From contig JAYMSP010000868.1 of assembly GCA_036897095.1 (NCBI GenBank), positions 1-39,872 on the forward strand: DNA of 39,872 bases. Direction: 5' to 3'. Positions 24,701 through 36,067 of this stretch are shown piece after piece. A program made the translations under genes and the position numbers. The number at the start of each line of letters is the position of its first letter. Position 1 is the first letter of the stretch. Origin of the DNA: Plantago elongata (lineage: Eukaryota > Streptophyta > Magnoliopsida > Lamiales > Plantaginaceae). The notes below the pieces were generated by a model. The model saw only the letters and a list, made by a program, of their open reading frames with translations, had not been told where the DNA came from and did no database searches.

Positions 24701-27700
24701 GGATCAAATGAAGTAATTATCGAGCTCCTGTAAATCATTCCAAACAACTCAGATAGTTTCTTATGATGCATTGTTAGATATACTGCTTACATTAGAATTT
24801 GATTCCCTCTCAACCATTTGCAGCTTATTTGCACAGTGACACCAGCATCAAGTCATACAGAAGAAACACATAACACTCTCAAGTTTGCCCAACGTAGTAA
24901 GCATGTGGAAATAAAGGCCTCACCAAATAAAGTGAGAATTTTGATTCTTAATATTGGTAAAATCTGGAAAATCCATTAAGGCTATTATTAATTTTAGTTT
25001 GTGTTATTTGTAGATATTGGATGAGAAGTCTCTCATTAAAAAGTATCAGAGAGAAATATCCAACTTAAAGCATGAACTTGAGCAGCTTAAGCGTGGGATG
25101 ATGGATAAACAGAATTTGATGGCTCCAAACCAAGAAGATCTTGTTAATCTGAAACTCCAGCTTTGTGTTAGATGCCTATCCTGTTATTTGTTAGCAGCAT
25201 CATGCTTTCCTTGGAAAGGATGTTGGCGGTGGAATATACTCCCTGTACCGGTTTAATGTATACAACTTCCCACACTTTGCATTCCATTTAAAACTTTACT
25301 TTCCTTATTCGGACATATAGTACCTCTACGGCACCCACATTTTTCCAAATTTACCACACTTGATCAATTCTTTATTTAGCAAATACCCCTACTAACAACT
25401 TTTGTTCATTATTTCCCACTTTCTTAAATTCACCATTTTTTAACCTCGTGTATACTTGAAGTGAGGACGGAGAGCAGCAATTTTGGTTTCCCTTCTCTGT
25501 AGGATGCAGTCATGCAGCTTGTTACTTGATACCAAGGAAAATTGCATGTTGGAATAATTTCAGACTTGTACTAACTCTCATATGCCTACCCTGCAATCTG
25601 CATATGTTGAAACAGATAATAAGTTGTAGTTCTTGAGAACCACCTTGTTAGTTGATACCAAGGAAAACTGCATGTTGCCAGTTCGCGTACATTTCAAACT
25701 TGTACCAACTCTCATATGCCTACCCTGCAATCTGCATATTATGAAACAAATAATAAAGTTGTAGTTCTTGAGAACCACCTATAATTTCAGTTAAAATTAA
25801 TTTGTCATTTTCAAGGGAAGGGTTCTAGTTCTTCGTGACCTCAGCATGTCAGAATGAGTCAAAGATACATGGCAAAATCTTTGTACTTGTATAGCATTAT
25901 TTTAGAAACTGTTCAAATAATAGTATCACTGCTTATTCTGTGGAATGTGGATGAACTAGATGCAATTTCGATATTGGATACTGAGGGTGGAAATCTGTTA
26001 TTTTCATCTTTGATTGGGCAATTATAAAGCACCCCCTCTGATTGAAATCGTATATTATTCCTTCCTCAGTTTTGTACACCTTCTGGTTGGCTTGTTTTAC
26101 AATCTGTTACTTGTTGCAATATAATGGCAATGTGCTGTTTTCCTGCATCAACTGAATCAAGAAAGAGAAGAAAATAAATATAAGTTCTGGGGGATGGGGT
26201 TAGAAGGTAGTTGTATGATAAGAGTAGCTTGAAGCTGACACTTTGTGTGCCAATTGGTATTTTGCTTTTGTATTTACTCATGGTACACCATATGTGTCAC
26301 AGTTAGAAGCAGGGCAGGTTAAGTTGCAATCCAGGTTGGAAGAGGAGGAACAAGCGAAGGCTGCTTTAATGGGAAGGATTCAGAGATTAACCAAGCTGAT
26401 ATTGGTTTCTACCAAAGATACAGTTCAACAAAATGTTCCTGAAAAGCCTTGCCACTGGCGGAGACACTCATTTGGCGAAGATGAGGTACTGACACAATGA
26501 TATGGATTAAACCTAATTTCTCTCGGTATTTCTTCAATGAGTAATTTGGCCTGATTTGCATATATATCTTCTTTAAACGTCATCCTTACTGCTTGGTTTT
26601 GTCTTCCTTCCTGATACAGTTAGCATACTTGCCAGATCGAAAACGAGACCACATGGCAGATGAAGATGCTGTTGAATCGGAACTTTCTATTGATGGAAGT
26701 AGTGATGTCACAGATCTTGATGAGTTAGTCAGAGATTACAAAAGTAATAGGAGGAGAGGAATGCTCGGCTGGTTTAAACTGAAAGTAAGTATCCTGTTGA
26801 GCTTGGTGTTTGTCACCACCTGGTCTCTTTTCAATTATGTAAAATTATGCCCCTAGGTGAAACTAGTAACAAGTGGTGAGCTTAGTTCTGTTTAGTATTT
26901 ATCCCTGAGATCCAGGTTCCAACTTTAAGAAAACATTGATGATAGTTGATACGTAAAACAGGATGACAAGTTACGATGTACTCTTTGTCAGAGCATGCCC
27001 GTATTTCCTGCTGTTAACTAGATGTTAAGAACTCACGGGGATGGAGGGGGTATATATTTTCACCGTTAAGTTTCCAATTAACACAAATATTCTGACACAT
27101 TGCATTTATTTCTTGCCAATTTAAGACCTCAGGTTAGGTATGGTCTGCATGCAGTAGAGTTTAGACACTTTGAGTTAAACTCTTTATTCCCTCTCTAAAC
27201 GTGATCGAATTGTGAGCCTTACAGTGTGTGCATATTAGTACTAATTTTAATTCCTTTGATGCTGCAGAAGCCTGAGAATGGGTATGTGTCATCACCAAGG
27301 GCTGCTGTTGAGAATTTGCACAATGATTCACCCACTTCAACAAAATCGTTGGAGAGCACAGTAAAGCTTAGTGATATGAAAGATTCTCGGAGGAAATCAA
27401 CCAGTAGAATTGCTGAAGCCTCTTCTGCTAATGCATATAGTGAAATAACTCAAGCAGGTGATTTATTCAGTGCAGCAGTCAATCGGCGCGGTCTCCCACC
27501 GGTTAGAAAGTTTATTTTGCATCATCCTTTTTTATGCCTTCTCTTTGGTTCAGTATACACTTGCACAATACCTAAGCGAACATCTGGTTTATAGTATCTT
27601 TTTTTTTTTCCTTTTCTTTCTTTCTTTCTTTCTTTACATTGGCATTAAATGCGAATACAATAGGTCATAGGTATACCCACCTGTAAAACATTATGTGCCC

Positions 27701-30577
27701 GAACCTTCTGGTTCTTTTCTTGGACTTCACATTTTCTTGTATTAAGCATAATAATCTTTGTTCATAAACGATGTCTGTCTAATTTTTGAAAAATTTCTCT
27801 TTTTTAATGCTTGTAATTTGTCATCTTTTGCAAGATTATATTACTTTCCTTTTTAATTCTTTCAAAAGTACTGTAAAGTAGATGCTTTTATGGAGAAAAA
27901 TCTATACCCCCTTCTTTCATTAGGCGCAGAAGTATCTTTTGCGGTCCTTAAAATGAGCCTTATGAGCTTTACATTAAGGGGTTAACGGGGTGAAGCACCG
28001 TAACAGAGCCAGTTTCTCTTTATCTATTTTCAAGACTTGATTGCTTGTGCATCTTGTAGACTGGGAGCACCATCGTGGATCAAATGGATCTTTTTAGCGA
28101 GCAAATAAAGATGTTAGCTGGAGAGGTGGCTTTGTCTACCAGTTCTTTGAAAAGGTTTTCTGAGCAAGCAGCTAATAGTCCCACCGACCAGGATCTTCAG
28201 GTTAGTTCTCCATTACTTATAGACATAAATTAAAATAGATTGAATAACAGTGAAGATTCTGGATTAGTTTTTGTGCCAGCTGGTGCTATTTTTTATTTTA
28301 TTTTATTTACATGTGATTTTGTCTACTAGCTTAAGTTTTGAAAGCCACAGTTGCATGCCAATGTTTGCTGTGGATTTTATTCTTTTCTGGGCTTACCTTG
28401 AATCTGGGAGAAGTTTGATGGAAAGTGGTGTTGATTCATTAAAAAAAAGTAAAAGTGTTAAGCTAATGCTAGCTATTTTGATAATCATTTTTGTCCTGTG
28501 TTAATTGTTTATTACGTAACTGATTCTTGTTCTTTTTGTCCGCTTCCCTGACAGGAAAAGGTACGGAAGTTGAAACAGGAAATAAGAGAAAAGAATCTTC
28601 AAATGCGACTTCTAGAGCAACGCATGGTTGGATCAGCAAAGAAATCTCCATATAATTCGAGCAATATTGAGATGTCCCAGGTAAAAGTATTATCAAAATT
28701 GTCTTCAGCATACTCAAACAGTAATTCACTAATCCAGAACGTTTTCATAGTTGAGAAGGTTAACGGCTTAACCATGGCGTTCAGTATATTGGTCTGTTGT
28801 TCAATGGCAAAGAAATATCTTCTCTATTTTATTATATAAAGAACGAGTGCTTTATTTGATATTTTTAAAATTTTAAATTTCAATCAAAAGCTCTCAGTTA
28901 CTACAAATCGGGCAAATATACACATTTTCCTGACGGGCACTTTGCTGGTCTTCCAAAAGGAGCTCTCTAAAGCAATTTCAATATTTATAGCAATCCTTTC
29001 ACCACCATACTCTTTTTCCTCTCAAATCTGTTCTTGTACTGTGAGGCTGTTTAGTTCTGATTATAATGTGGAGATTTATAAATTTGTCCTCTTTTCCCAA
29101 AGGCCCAAATTATCTTACAACTCACAAGTAGAAAATTAAGACCCATGTTATCTTACCCTTTTAGTTCCTTTGCTGCTAAGATGGAACTTAGAAGAAATTG
29201 GATTATTTGGATATGCTAGTTATGGTCTTCTGGAAGTCATGCACAGGTCATCTACCTATTAATTGTGTTTCTCATCCTCCTTTTCCTATTTTTGCAGGCC
29301 TTGTCCCAGCTTGCCACTCAACTAAATGAAAAGACTTTTGAACTTGAGGTATACATAAACCGATTTGGAAATATATCATTGTCATAGACACTTGTACTAC
29401 AAATAGACTTACTTGGGCATTCTTTATTGCTATTATTAAAGATTAAATCAGCCGATAACAGAGTCCTCCAGGAGCAACTACAAGAGAAGGTAAGTATGAC
29501 TCATGTCGTTTGCATGCTTTTCTATTGCCTCATAGTATGGTGATTAAATATTTGATTTTAGATGTTAGAGAATGCTGAGATGCAAGAGACTATCACGCTG
29601 TTGAAGCACCAACTTGATTCCTTTTTGGCAAATAGAAGTTTGAGAACTGCAACATGGGCAAAGTACTCTGAAGATTCTCCAGAAACTAGAAACGGAAGGA
29701 GGGGTGAGATTAGTTCTAGCGAAGACACATCTCTTGATGAGAATACCCCAACCAGTACTGTGAGCTTCAGTAGAACATTCAACGGTGATGATGCTAGACA
29801 CTGCTATGGTGATGGGCTTTTAGAGTCTCAGCTTCCCTCCCAGGTAGGCATTTTAATATCTTGTACATTCTGGCAACTTGTCCACCTTTTCATATTCGCA
29901 AGATGGTTTGCTAGGGGACCCCTACCATTACAAGGCAAACCACATGGCCTACAACTATGCAAGGATAATATTCTTTATTTCATGCTTCTTTTACTTAGGC
30001 TGCTGAGATAGAGTCCTTGAGACAAGACAAAGTCAAACTTTGTGAAGAGAAGGACGGACTTGAAATTCACTGTCAAAAGCAGACCGAGGAAGCTTCGTAT
30101 GCTAAGGAACTTGCAGCAGCAGCTGCAGTGGAGCTAAGGAACTTAGCCGAAGAGGTAACAAAACTTTCTTACCAGAATGCCAAACTTATGGTTGAGCTGG
30201 CTGCTGCTAAAGAGGTCTGTTGCAAAGCAACCTGCTGTCAAAAGGGAGTTCATGGTGGCAGGTCTGATACATACATGAGAAAGACGGAGAGTAAGTTGTG
30301 TGCAGAGGAAATTGAATCAGAGTTGAATTCACGATACCAAAGAGAAGCATCGTTGGTTGCTGCATTATCTGAACGGGATAAAATAGAAGCAGATTTGAGG
30401 AGGAGACTTGATGATGCAAAGAGGCATGAAGAGAAACTGGAAAATGAGCTCGCTAATATGTGGGTTTTGATTGCAAGATTGCGGAAGGCCCCATCTAGCT
30501 CTGAGGCCCATGCCCAGAATGGATTTTTGTTATCTGATGAGCAATTTAGTTCAAATTTATCAGATTACTTCAAGTGA
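18732..30577 (+). CDS. Kinesin-7 (CENP-E-like) motor protein, KIN-7D/7K type, 1014 aa
   Basis: This is a plus-end-type microtubule motor of the plant kinesin-7 family. Twenty-three coding exons join in phase: 18732-18868, 19009-19106, 19586-19675, 19857-19909, 20407-20472, 20568-20621, 21582-21641, 22236-22314, 22587-22654, 23231-23290, 23544-23648, 24343-24447, 24824-24931, 25014-25166, 26303-26485, 26620-26784, 27268-27501, 28060-28200, 28555-28680, 29298-29348, 29442-29489, 29562-29843, 29999-30577. The N-terminus is Ser/Arg-rich ([14 protein letters not shown]), possibly organelle targeting as proposed for relatives. The motor spans about residues 36-361: P-loop [10 protein letters not shown] at 115-124, switch I around NLLSSRSH (223-230), switch [10 protein letters not shown] (257-264). 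Coiled coils follow (about 362-420, 660-780, 850-970). It ends after …LSDYFK with no RING finger. Exon 14's donor is uncertain. The mitochondrial or plastid labels of relatives cannot be settled from sequence. Confidence 0.93.
21068..21243. mobile_element. Stowaway-type MITE in kinesin intron 6
   Basis: This is a 176-bp AT-rich element flanked by TA on both sides (21066-21067 and 21244-21245). The ends are imperfect inverted repeats of the Stowaway/Tc1-mariner consensus: CCCCCTCCGCCCCAGAACAA at the left and ATGGAGGGAG at the right. It is non-coding. Confidence 0.8.
21293..21498. mobile_element. Degenerate Stowaway-like MITE
   Basis: The left end TACTCCTTCCGTCCAAAACAAG is a clear Stowaway end, only 48 bp past the previous element. 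The right end is decayed (…CTGAGTA near 21498), so the boundary is approximate. Confidence 0.5.
23985..24140. repeat. Small GGGTACCCG-rich inverted-repeat block in kinesin intron 11
   Basis: CATCCTGCCTGACCC near 24030 pairs with GGGTCAGGATG near 24104, and between them GGGTACCCG occurs twice. The composition resembles the ACCCG-rich arms at 545-1590, suggesting the same class of small element. Confidence 0.4.
25238..25474. mobile_element. Stowaway-like MITE in kinesin intron 14
   Basis: It starts TA-CTCCCTGTACCGG and ends TGAGGACGGAGAG. The sub-terminal GTATACA near the left end pairs with TGTATAC near the right end. It lies about 70 bp downstream of the uncertain exon 14 donor. Confidence 0.65.
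25519..25779. repeat. Tandem duplication, about 130-bp unit, two copies
   Basis: Copy 1 (25519-25644) and copy 2 (25645-25779) share CTTGTTA-TTGATACCAAGGAAAA at the start, CTCATATGCCTACCCTGCAATCTGCATAT in the middle and GTAGTTCTTGAGAACCACC at the end. Copy 2 has a few small indels. Non-coding, in intron 14. Confidence 0.85.
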
Positions 30578-31293
30578 AAAGTTGACCTCTTGGAGTAAAC
30601 CTCCCCATGTATATGCTGCTGAAATTCAGATGCTTGTCAGCAATACTGTTTAACGTCTCTGCTCTGACTGTCATTTTTGCAAAGGATATTACTTATTGCT
30701 TCTCGAAGAAACTTCCGCACAAACTTTTATGTACAATATCGGTCTACATTCTGCAACCATCCGACGAGTTAATCTATTTCCTTTGGATAGTTTTTGTATA
30801 CTTGTAGGATTGCAGCTTGTAAACGTATGTAATGTGGTAAGACTGTATTCATGCTGTAGTCTGTAATTCTATGTGCTCAAGATATTATGTAAATTTGTAA
30901 TGTGTTCCCTTTGTAGTAATGCAACTTAATCAAGCCTTTTCTAATTCACCTCAACTATGTGTCTTATTCTCAGTACAGTACTTCGGAGTCTGAATACCAT
31001 CAAAATGCAACAAAGGTACTCTGTTCATACTATTAAATCATATACTATAATGACACTTTATACTAGATGATTAATTCCATTACCAGAAAATTAAATTTGT
31101 CTTAATGATCATGTCCTTATGTGTGTGCACTGGCTGTATCCTAACATAATCCTTAGATTCAAATATTTCACCATCCAGCTTAGTCATGTGTTCCTCCATG
31201 ATGCATTGTTGCATTGACTGATAATGATTCAAGAACCTGGATCTCAAGCACACTTTCAGTACTGCGGAGAAAGATCAATAGAAGAGAAAATGG
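30578..31293. other. Kinesin 3' UTR and tail-to-tail spacer
   Basis: The kinesin 3' UTR probably runs to about 30900, with TG/TA-rich sequence and several TAATGTAA-like stretches near 30830-30905. The rest is AT-rich spacer before the 3' end of the minus-strand protease gene. No RING-finger coding sequence is seen here in any frame. Confidence 0.5.
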
Positions 31294-33823
31294 TCAATGC
31301 AATTTTAAAAAACAAATGCCTAAAAACAACTTTGATTGAAATACATGTAGGAAGCTAGAGTAGCAAAAATACCTGCCCCTCCATAAGCAGTGTTCACGAT
31401 CACGAGCACCCCATCCTATTCTGTTTCTTTCATTATCATACGTCACAACCCGATCTCGGACTGCTATTGCTGCACACCCGCACATAAAAAAAGGATAGGA
31501 CAAGTGTTACACTAAAATATGACTACTATCTACTCTCCAAAATGAACTCAAGTTTCGAATTTACATATTAGTACCTCCTAGTATGTTTACACCCATGTTT
31601 CTGTGAGTATGATCGTTCACTATCCCGAAGCATATGTTGCCATGTTCCTGGAAAAAAGGGGCTATATTAAAAGTCAATTCGGTTTAGCAAGATAAGCTAA
31701 AAGTATCATTTTTCACTGTAAGTGTCTGATAGACTATGCAATATCCTAGTTAGATTAGACATAGCTATATATACTAGACTCTTAGATAGTTTAGTCTTAT
31801 TTTTCTAATTCCTAATTAGATTAGACATAACTTCTTATATTTTGTATATATACCATACATCATTCAATCAATAAATAAACATGATTGATTATTCAATAGT
31901 CTTACTAGTATCAGATACTCTTCTGGTTGGAATTCTATGGTCCCATGCCCGAACTCAAGTTTTATGGCCATAAAGTATCGTCGCACCATGTTAATGTCAG
32001 AGATTCGCTGACCTTGCCATTGCCAACATACCTTAAGATATCTATGGCCTTCATCTATTAATTGTAGTGGTGCCTGCTGCAGGCCCGCCTCGACCTAACA
32101 CAAAAAGTTCCCATTTCTTGGACACTTTGATCATTTTAAGACAAAGAAAAAAGAGGTTTACTATAATTGCTCATTACCAATTGGTAAATGAAGTGGTATA
32201 TATCATTTTCGAAGGCTGTGTAAGTAGACCCGGTGTCGATGTATATGGTTGATACATCCATATGATAATGTGGGATCCCATCGAAACTTAGTCTTGCTGG
32301 CCCAACAACATAATGAGAAGGTCTTCAATAGCCATGCAGATTAGTTAGTAACACAAAAGGAGTAAATCAAGTATGCAAGAACAAGTATTCATCAGTACTT
32401 GATTTTTGTAGTTGTGAGTACAAATTTTCTTACGAGTGATGCAACGGTAACCAGACAATCGTGTTAGATGATTGAGAAGCACCCCCATCTCCGAAAAATC
32501 CAAACCCTGATGTTTCTCCTGCTGTGCATGAGCTAAAGCAATGTCCAAAAGATGTACTTGTGAGACTATGAGCATTTAGCTGTGATGGAAAGCTTGATCT
32601 CTCTTTGCCCAAACCAAGGATACCATCAAAAACCATGCGTTCGTCCGCATAAGCTTTATTATATTGTACTCCACATCTACAGAGTCGTCAAAAGAAATGG
32701 ATTATTTTTCTTTCTAGACAATATCGATGCTTCAAGTATTTGATATGATCCACGTAAGGAATTGAAAGAATTTCATCTCATCTACAAGCTCGAACTTGTA
32801 GAGAGTTGTGAAATCTAGTCATACATATTAATACTCCAACAAGAATTACCCGAAAACTAACGGAACTTTGTGGGGTTTGAGGCGGCGGTTATGACGGGGC
32901 TCCTGAAGGTGCACAATGTCCCTAACGACGAAACCATCAGAGGAGGCTCCGTCCATGTAAGTTAGATGGTAATCACAACGATTAATTCCTCCATTATAAG
33001 TATATCTAGATGGGCAATCCGGATCACTTTTTAATAGGATATTTCTTGTCGGAGGCCGGTAGGGTGGATGAGGGGCGTCCTAAGAATTAATCAATATAAG
33101 TGTCATAATAACAATAATGTACATGCATACAACTAATTAACAATGTTATAGACAACGAAGTGCATCTCAGCTAGTAAATCGTGTTACTCGCCATAATTTT
33201 GGAATTTGAACCACAATTGTAGTTAAAAAAAAAGCTTAATAATACCTGTATGGGTTGTGACCCCGGATCATCACAATGAATCCATGTCAATGAACTGCCA
33301 CTGTCCAAATGGAGATGATACCTTTTCATTTGAGGTCCGACATGCAAGATCGCGTAGTACACCCTTCAAAAAAATCAAATTATGAAAATTCTTTGGAAGT
33401 TACGTTCTCTTTTATAAATGAGACAAATGTGTACGTGTTTGCATTTTATAACAAATACAAGGTCTAATTCCAACATCTTCTAATAGTATATATTAACCAA
33501 AACTAAAACAGATCAAAGTGCTAAACCAAACGGGTAATACAAAATCTCTTTTAAGCATAATTAATGAGGAAAAAAAAAAAGACAACAAAACACAACTCAG
33601 TTGGTAAGACGCTTCAACTCTAACTAATATGTGATAGGTCGGAGGTTCAAGTCACCTCAATAGTTTAAAAAAAAAAATGAGACGAAAAGATTATGATATA
33701 TATGTACCCTGAGGCAAGATTTCCCCCAAGCTGAAATATCTGTTGTTTAGCATTGCCAAATGCAAGGAGAGTAAAAAAAACTGAGGTAAACGTGATCATA
33801 TTCAACACTTTTGTATTTCTCAT
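31294..33823 (-). CDS. Pepsin-like (A1, nepenthesin/Asp1-type) aspartic protease, 429 aa
   Basis: This is a secreted or vacuolar-route aspartic endopeptidase. Eight exons join in phase (minus strand): 33823-33708, 33363-33246, 33079-32850, 32676-32434, 32322-32178, 32094-31906, 31647-31575, 31469-31294 (1290 nt). A signal peptide occupies about residues 1-25 (hydrophobic core MITFTSVFFTLLAF). The first catalytic Asp is in LHLDSGSSLTW (D59) and the second in TIYIDTGSTYTAF (D265). The flap Tyr is likely in LTYMDGASSDG; the DGILGLG, CWQ and YDNERNRIGW blocks of the family are present. Almost no propeptide separates the signal from the catalytic core. The final exon extends past the usual end with a hydrophobic tail (…LFLGICFLKLH), which is unusual; an alternative splice after CLWRG is possible. 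Both catalytic motifs are kept, so the gene is probably functional. Confidence 0.85.
31727..31900. repeat. AT-rich insertion in protease intron 6
   Basis: The intron between exons 6 and 7 is mostly filled by a segment with two copies of TTAGATTAGACATA (near 31751 and 31814), a TATATATA box near 31848 and AATCAATAAATAAACATG near 31866. A small solo LTR or similar insertion would look like this. TG…CA ends are possible (31727 and 31896), but I found no target duplication. Confidence 0.35.
33590..33676 (+). mobile_element. tRNA-derived SINE remnant in protease intron 1
   Basis: AACTCAGTTGGTAAGACGC resembles a polymerase III A box and GGAGGTTCAAGTCACC a B box, about 35 bp apart, followed by an A tail at about 33666-33677. 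This is the head of a plant tRNA-related SINE with almost no body, on the strand opposite the protease gene. Confidence 0.6.
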
Positions 33824-33867
33824 AATGAAATGCAATGTACTAGTATGCATGAAATGGTACGTTATAC

Positions 33868-33887
33868 ATATATATATATATATATAG
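33868..33887. repeat. TA microsatellite
   Basis: About ten TA units lie just upstream of the protease start codon (minus strand), within about 65 bp of the ATG. They probably lie in its 5' UTR or core promoter and could supply the TATA-like element. Confidence 0.7.
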
Positions 33888-34368
33888 ATGGAGAGCTCGA
33901 ACAAAATAAAAAAATTTGAGGGAAAACATTTATTAAACTATCCATTATATGAAGTTTACAAATCTCTCAGACTTCATTTAAATTGAGTGAATTGGAATAA
34001 AATTTTCCATAATTTGGTATGGTGTGATTTAGAATTAATTACTACAAACTATTTTGTGATTGTGTCTTGTAAAAATCACTAAGAATTTATAAATGGCGCA
34101 TAACACACTCACTAGTTAGTAAATGCATCGGCAAGTGAAAGATTAAGATTTACCAACAAAGGAAAATTGCCTTAATGATTCTTTCCTCCCCTGGAAATTT
34201 TTGCTATGATATCTGATGATTCTAAATTTTGTCATATAATGATAATGTTACTAACAAAAGAAATTTTCCTTAATTAATGATTCCTTCATCCCATGTAAAT
34301 TTTGGTATGAAATTGTTATGAGTTTCGATTTGACTATGTATTTTAATTTTATGAAGATTCTTTGTTTC

Positions 34369-35455
34369 ACTATTAACTATTTCCGTTTTTTGAAGTTATC
34401 CCCATAATCCTTTTTTTTTTATTCGACTCCAAAACTTTTCAACTTTTCTGACGTTACACTAAAAAATTGACCGTGTTAGTCATTCCGTTAGTTGACTGTT
34501 AAACCTTTCAAAAAAATTTACTTTTACACCAAAACCTTTCAAATTTTTTTTATATTAGACCAAACTTTTAATTTTTTTATTTACTTTCTTATTCTTCATT
34601 TCCAATCTTGTCCACTCTTAATAATTTTGAAGTGTTGTCAATTCTCAACAAAAACATTGTAAAAAAAAAAATCACTTCAATGGTCACGGAAGCTTCGATG
34701 TAGTAAACATAAACACATAGGACCTGGCACAAATTACATAGTACTCTTTTCCTACCAGTTTGGATGTCCCGTATTCCGTTTTGGAATGTCTTCATTGTCC
34801 CATTTTTATATTTGGTCATTTTTGTACCACAAAACATAATATGATAATCAAAAGAATGCCAATTTGGTTGCATTAAAACATGTATCTGGGCCCGCAACAT
34901 TTATCTCCACGATTTCACTTTAATAAAATCACATTAATTAATTAGTTGCACTGTGTCCGGTTCTACGAAACTTCTAAACTGGGGCGGAGGGAGTATTATA
35001 CAATGTATTTATGAATTATCTCTCCAATTCACATAGTTCAAGCACCAATTGTATATACATTTTTTACATAACTTCATCGTCCATTTTTCAACAACTAGTT
35101 TAACAGAATGGACAACAATGTAGTGATTTTTTACATAACTTTATCGTCCTATGGAAGTGATTCTTTTTACAATAGTCTTGTTGAGAATTGACAATACTTG
35201 AAAATTGTTAAGAATGGACAAGATTGGAAAGGAAGAATAAAAAGAGAAATTAAAAAAAATTAACTGTTGGTCTAACATAAATTTTTAATAAAAGGTTTTG
35301 GTGTAAAAGTGATTTTTAAAAAAGGTTTAACAGTCAATAAACGGAATGGCTAACGCCGTCAATTTTTTGATGTAACGTCAAAAAAGTTATAAGGTTTTGG
35401 AGTCGGAAAAAAAAGATTATGGGGGTAATTTCAAAAAACGAAAATAATTAATAGT
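34369..35455. mobile_element. Long-armed inverted-repeat (foldback-like) element, about 1.09 kb
   Basis: The left arm (34369-34690) and right arm (35145-35455) are reverse complements over about 310 bp with modest divergence. Matching blocks include ACTATTAACTATTTCCG/…TTAATAGT at the ends, the CCCCATAATC, ACTCCAAAAC, GACGTTACA and TTGACTGTTAAACC blocks, and TTGTCAATTCTCAACAA at the inner edge. The centre holds a nested Stowaway MITE (34744-34993) and a short direct repeat of TTTTTACATAACTT-ATCGTCC near 35062 and 35134. There is no coding capacity. Long arms suggest a MULE-type non-autonomous element, but I found no 9-bp target duplication. Confidence 0.8.
34744..34993. mobile_element. Stowaway-type MITE nested in the inverted-repeat element
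   Basis: It is a 250-bp element flanked by TA at 34742-34743 and 34994-34995. The left end is CTCTTTTCCTACCAGTTTGG and the right end is AACTGGGGCGGAGGGAG, an imperfect inverted pair of the Stowaway type. It sits in the loop of the larger element, so it probably inserted later. Confidence 0.75.
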
Positions 35456-36017
35456 ATATAAAAAAAAAAATTTCTTCGTCTCTAAACGTGTCCTAGATTG
35501 TAGTAAGTCTCATAAATATGTAGACATTGTATTATTATGTACATGTTGATCTACTATGTTTAAAGATATAGAGGTTTTTGTTTCATGATCTTTAACACTG
35601 TGATTCTAAAAAAAATTCATACATGGTATAAATAGTACCCTAGGGCTTAACCCTAATTGTGCGAATATTTATGAAGACATATATTTCCATCACCCCGACC
35701 GAGTTGCATGCACCGGTTAGGCCAAACCCTATATGCGAACCTACCTCTTTAATGGATGAACCCACTCTTATGAGCAACCAATCCGCCGCCTAGCAGCAAA
35801 GCTTAGTAATTCGTTGCACGAATTACCGATAGAAATACAACGTCCCATCACACCCATACACGGCATTCTCTTGTTTCTGCAGGAGACACTACTCACCCCT
35901 AGAGTTGTTCGAAGCGGGGGCTGCGGTATCAAGCATGACTAAAAATACGAATATGGTAATTATACGTTTGATTATTTGTATTTATATGTTTTCATATCGA
36001 TAATTATATGTCAGGAC

Positions 36018-36067
36018 TCAGGATTAGATCTATTAAATCATGTCAGGATTAGATCTATTAAATCATG
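36018..36067. repeat. 25-bp tandem repeat, two copies
   Basis: TCAGGATTAGATCTATTAAA followed by TCATG occurs twice back to back. This is a recent, perfect local duplication. Confidence 0.85.

Noticed and set aside
33590..33676. Functional tRNA gene
   Set aside because: A- and B-box-like motifs are present, but no cloverleaf can be formed and an A tail follows, so a SINE remnant is the better reading.
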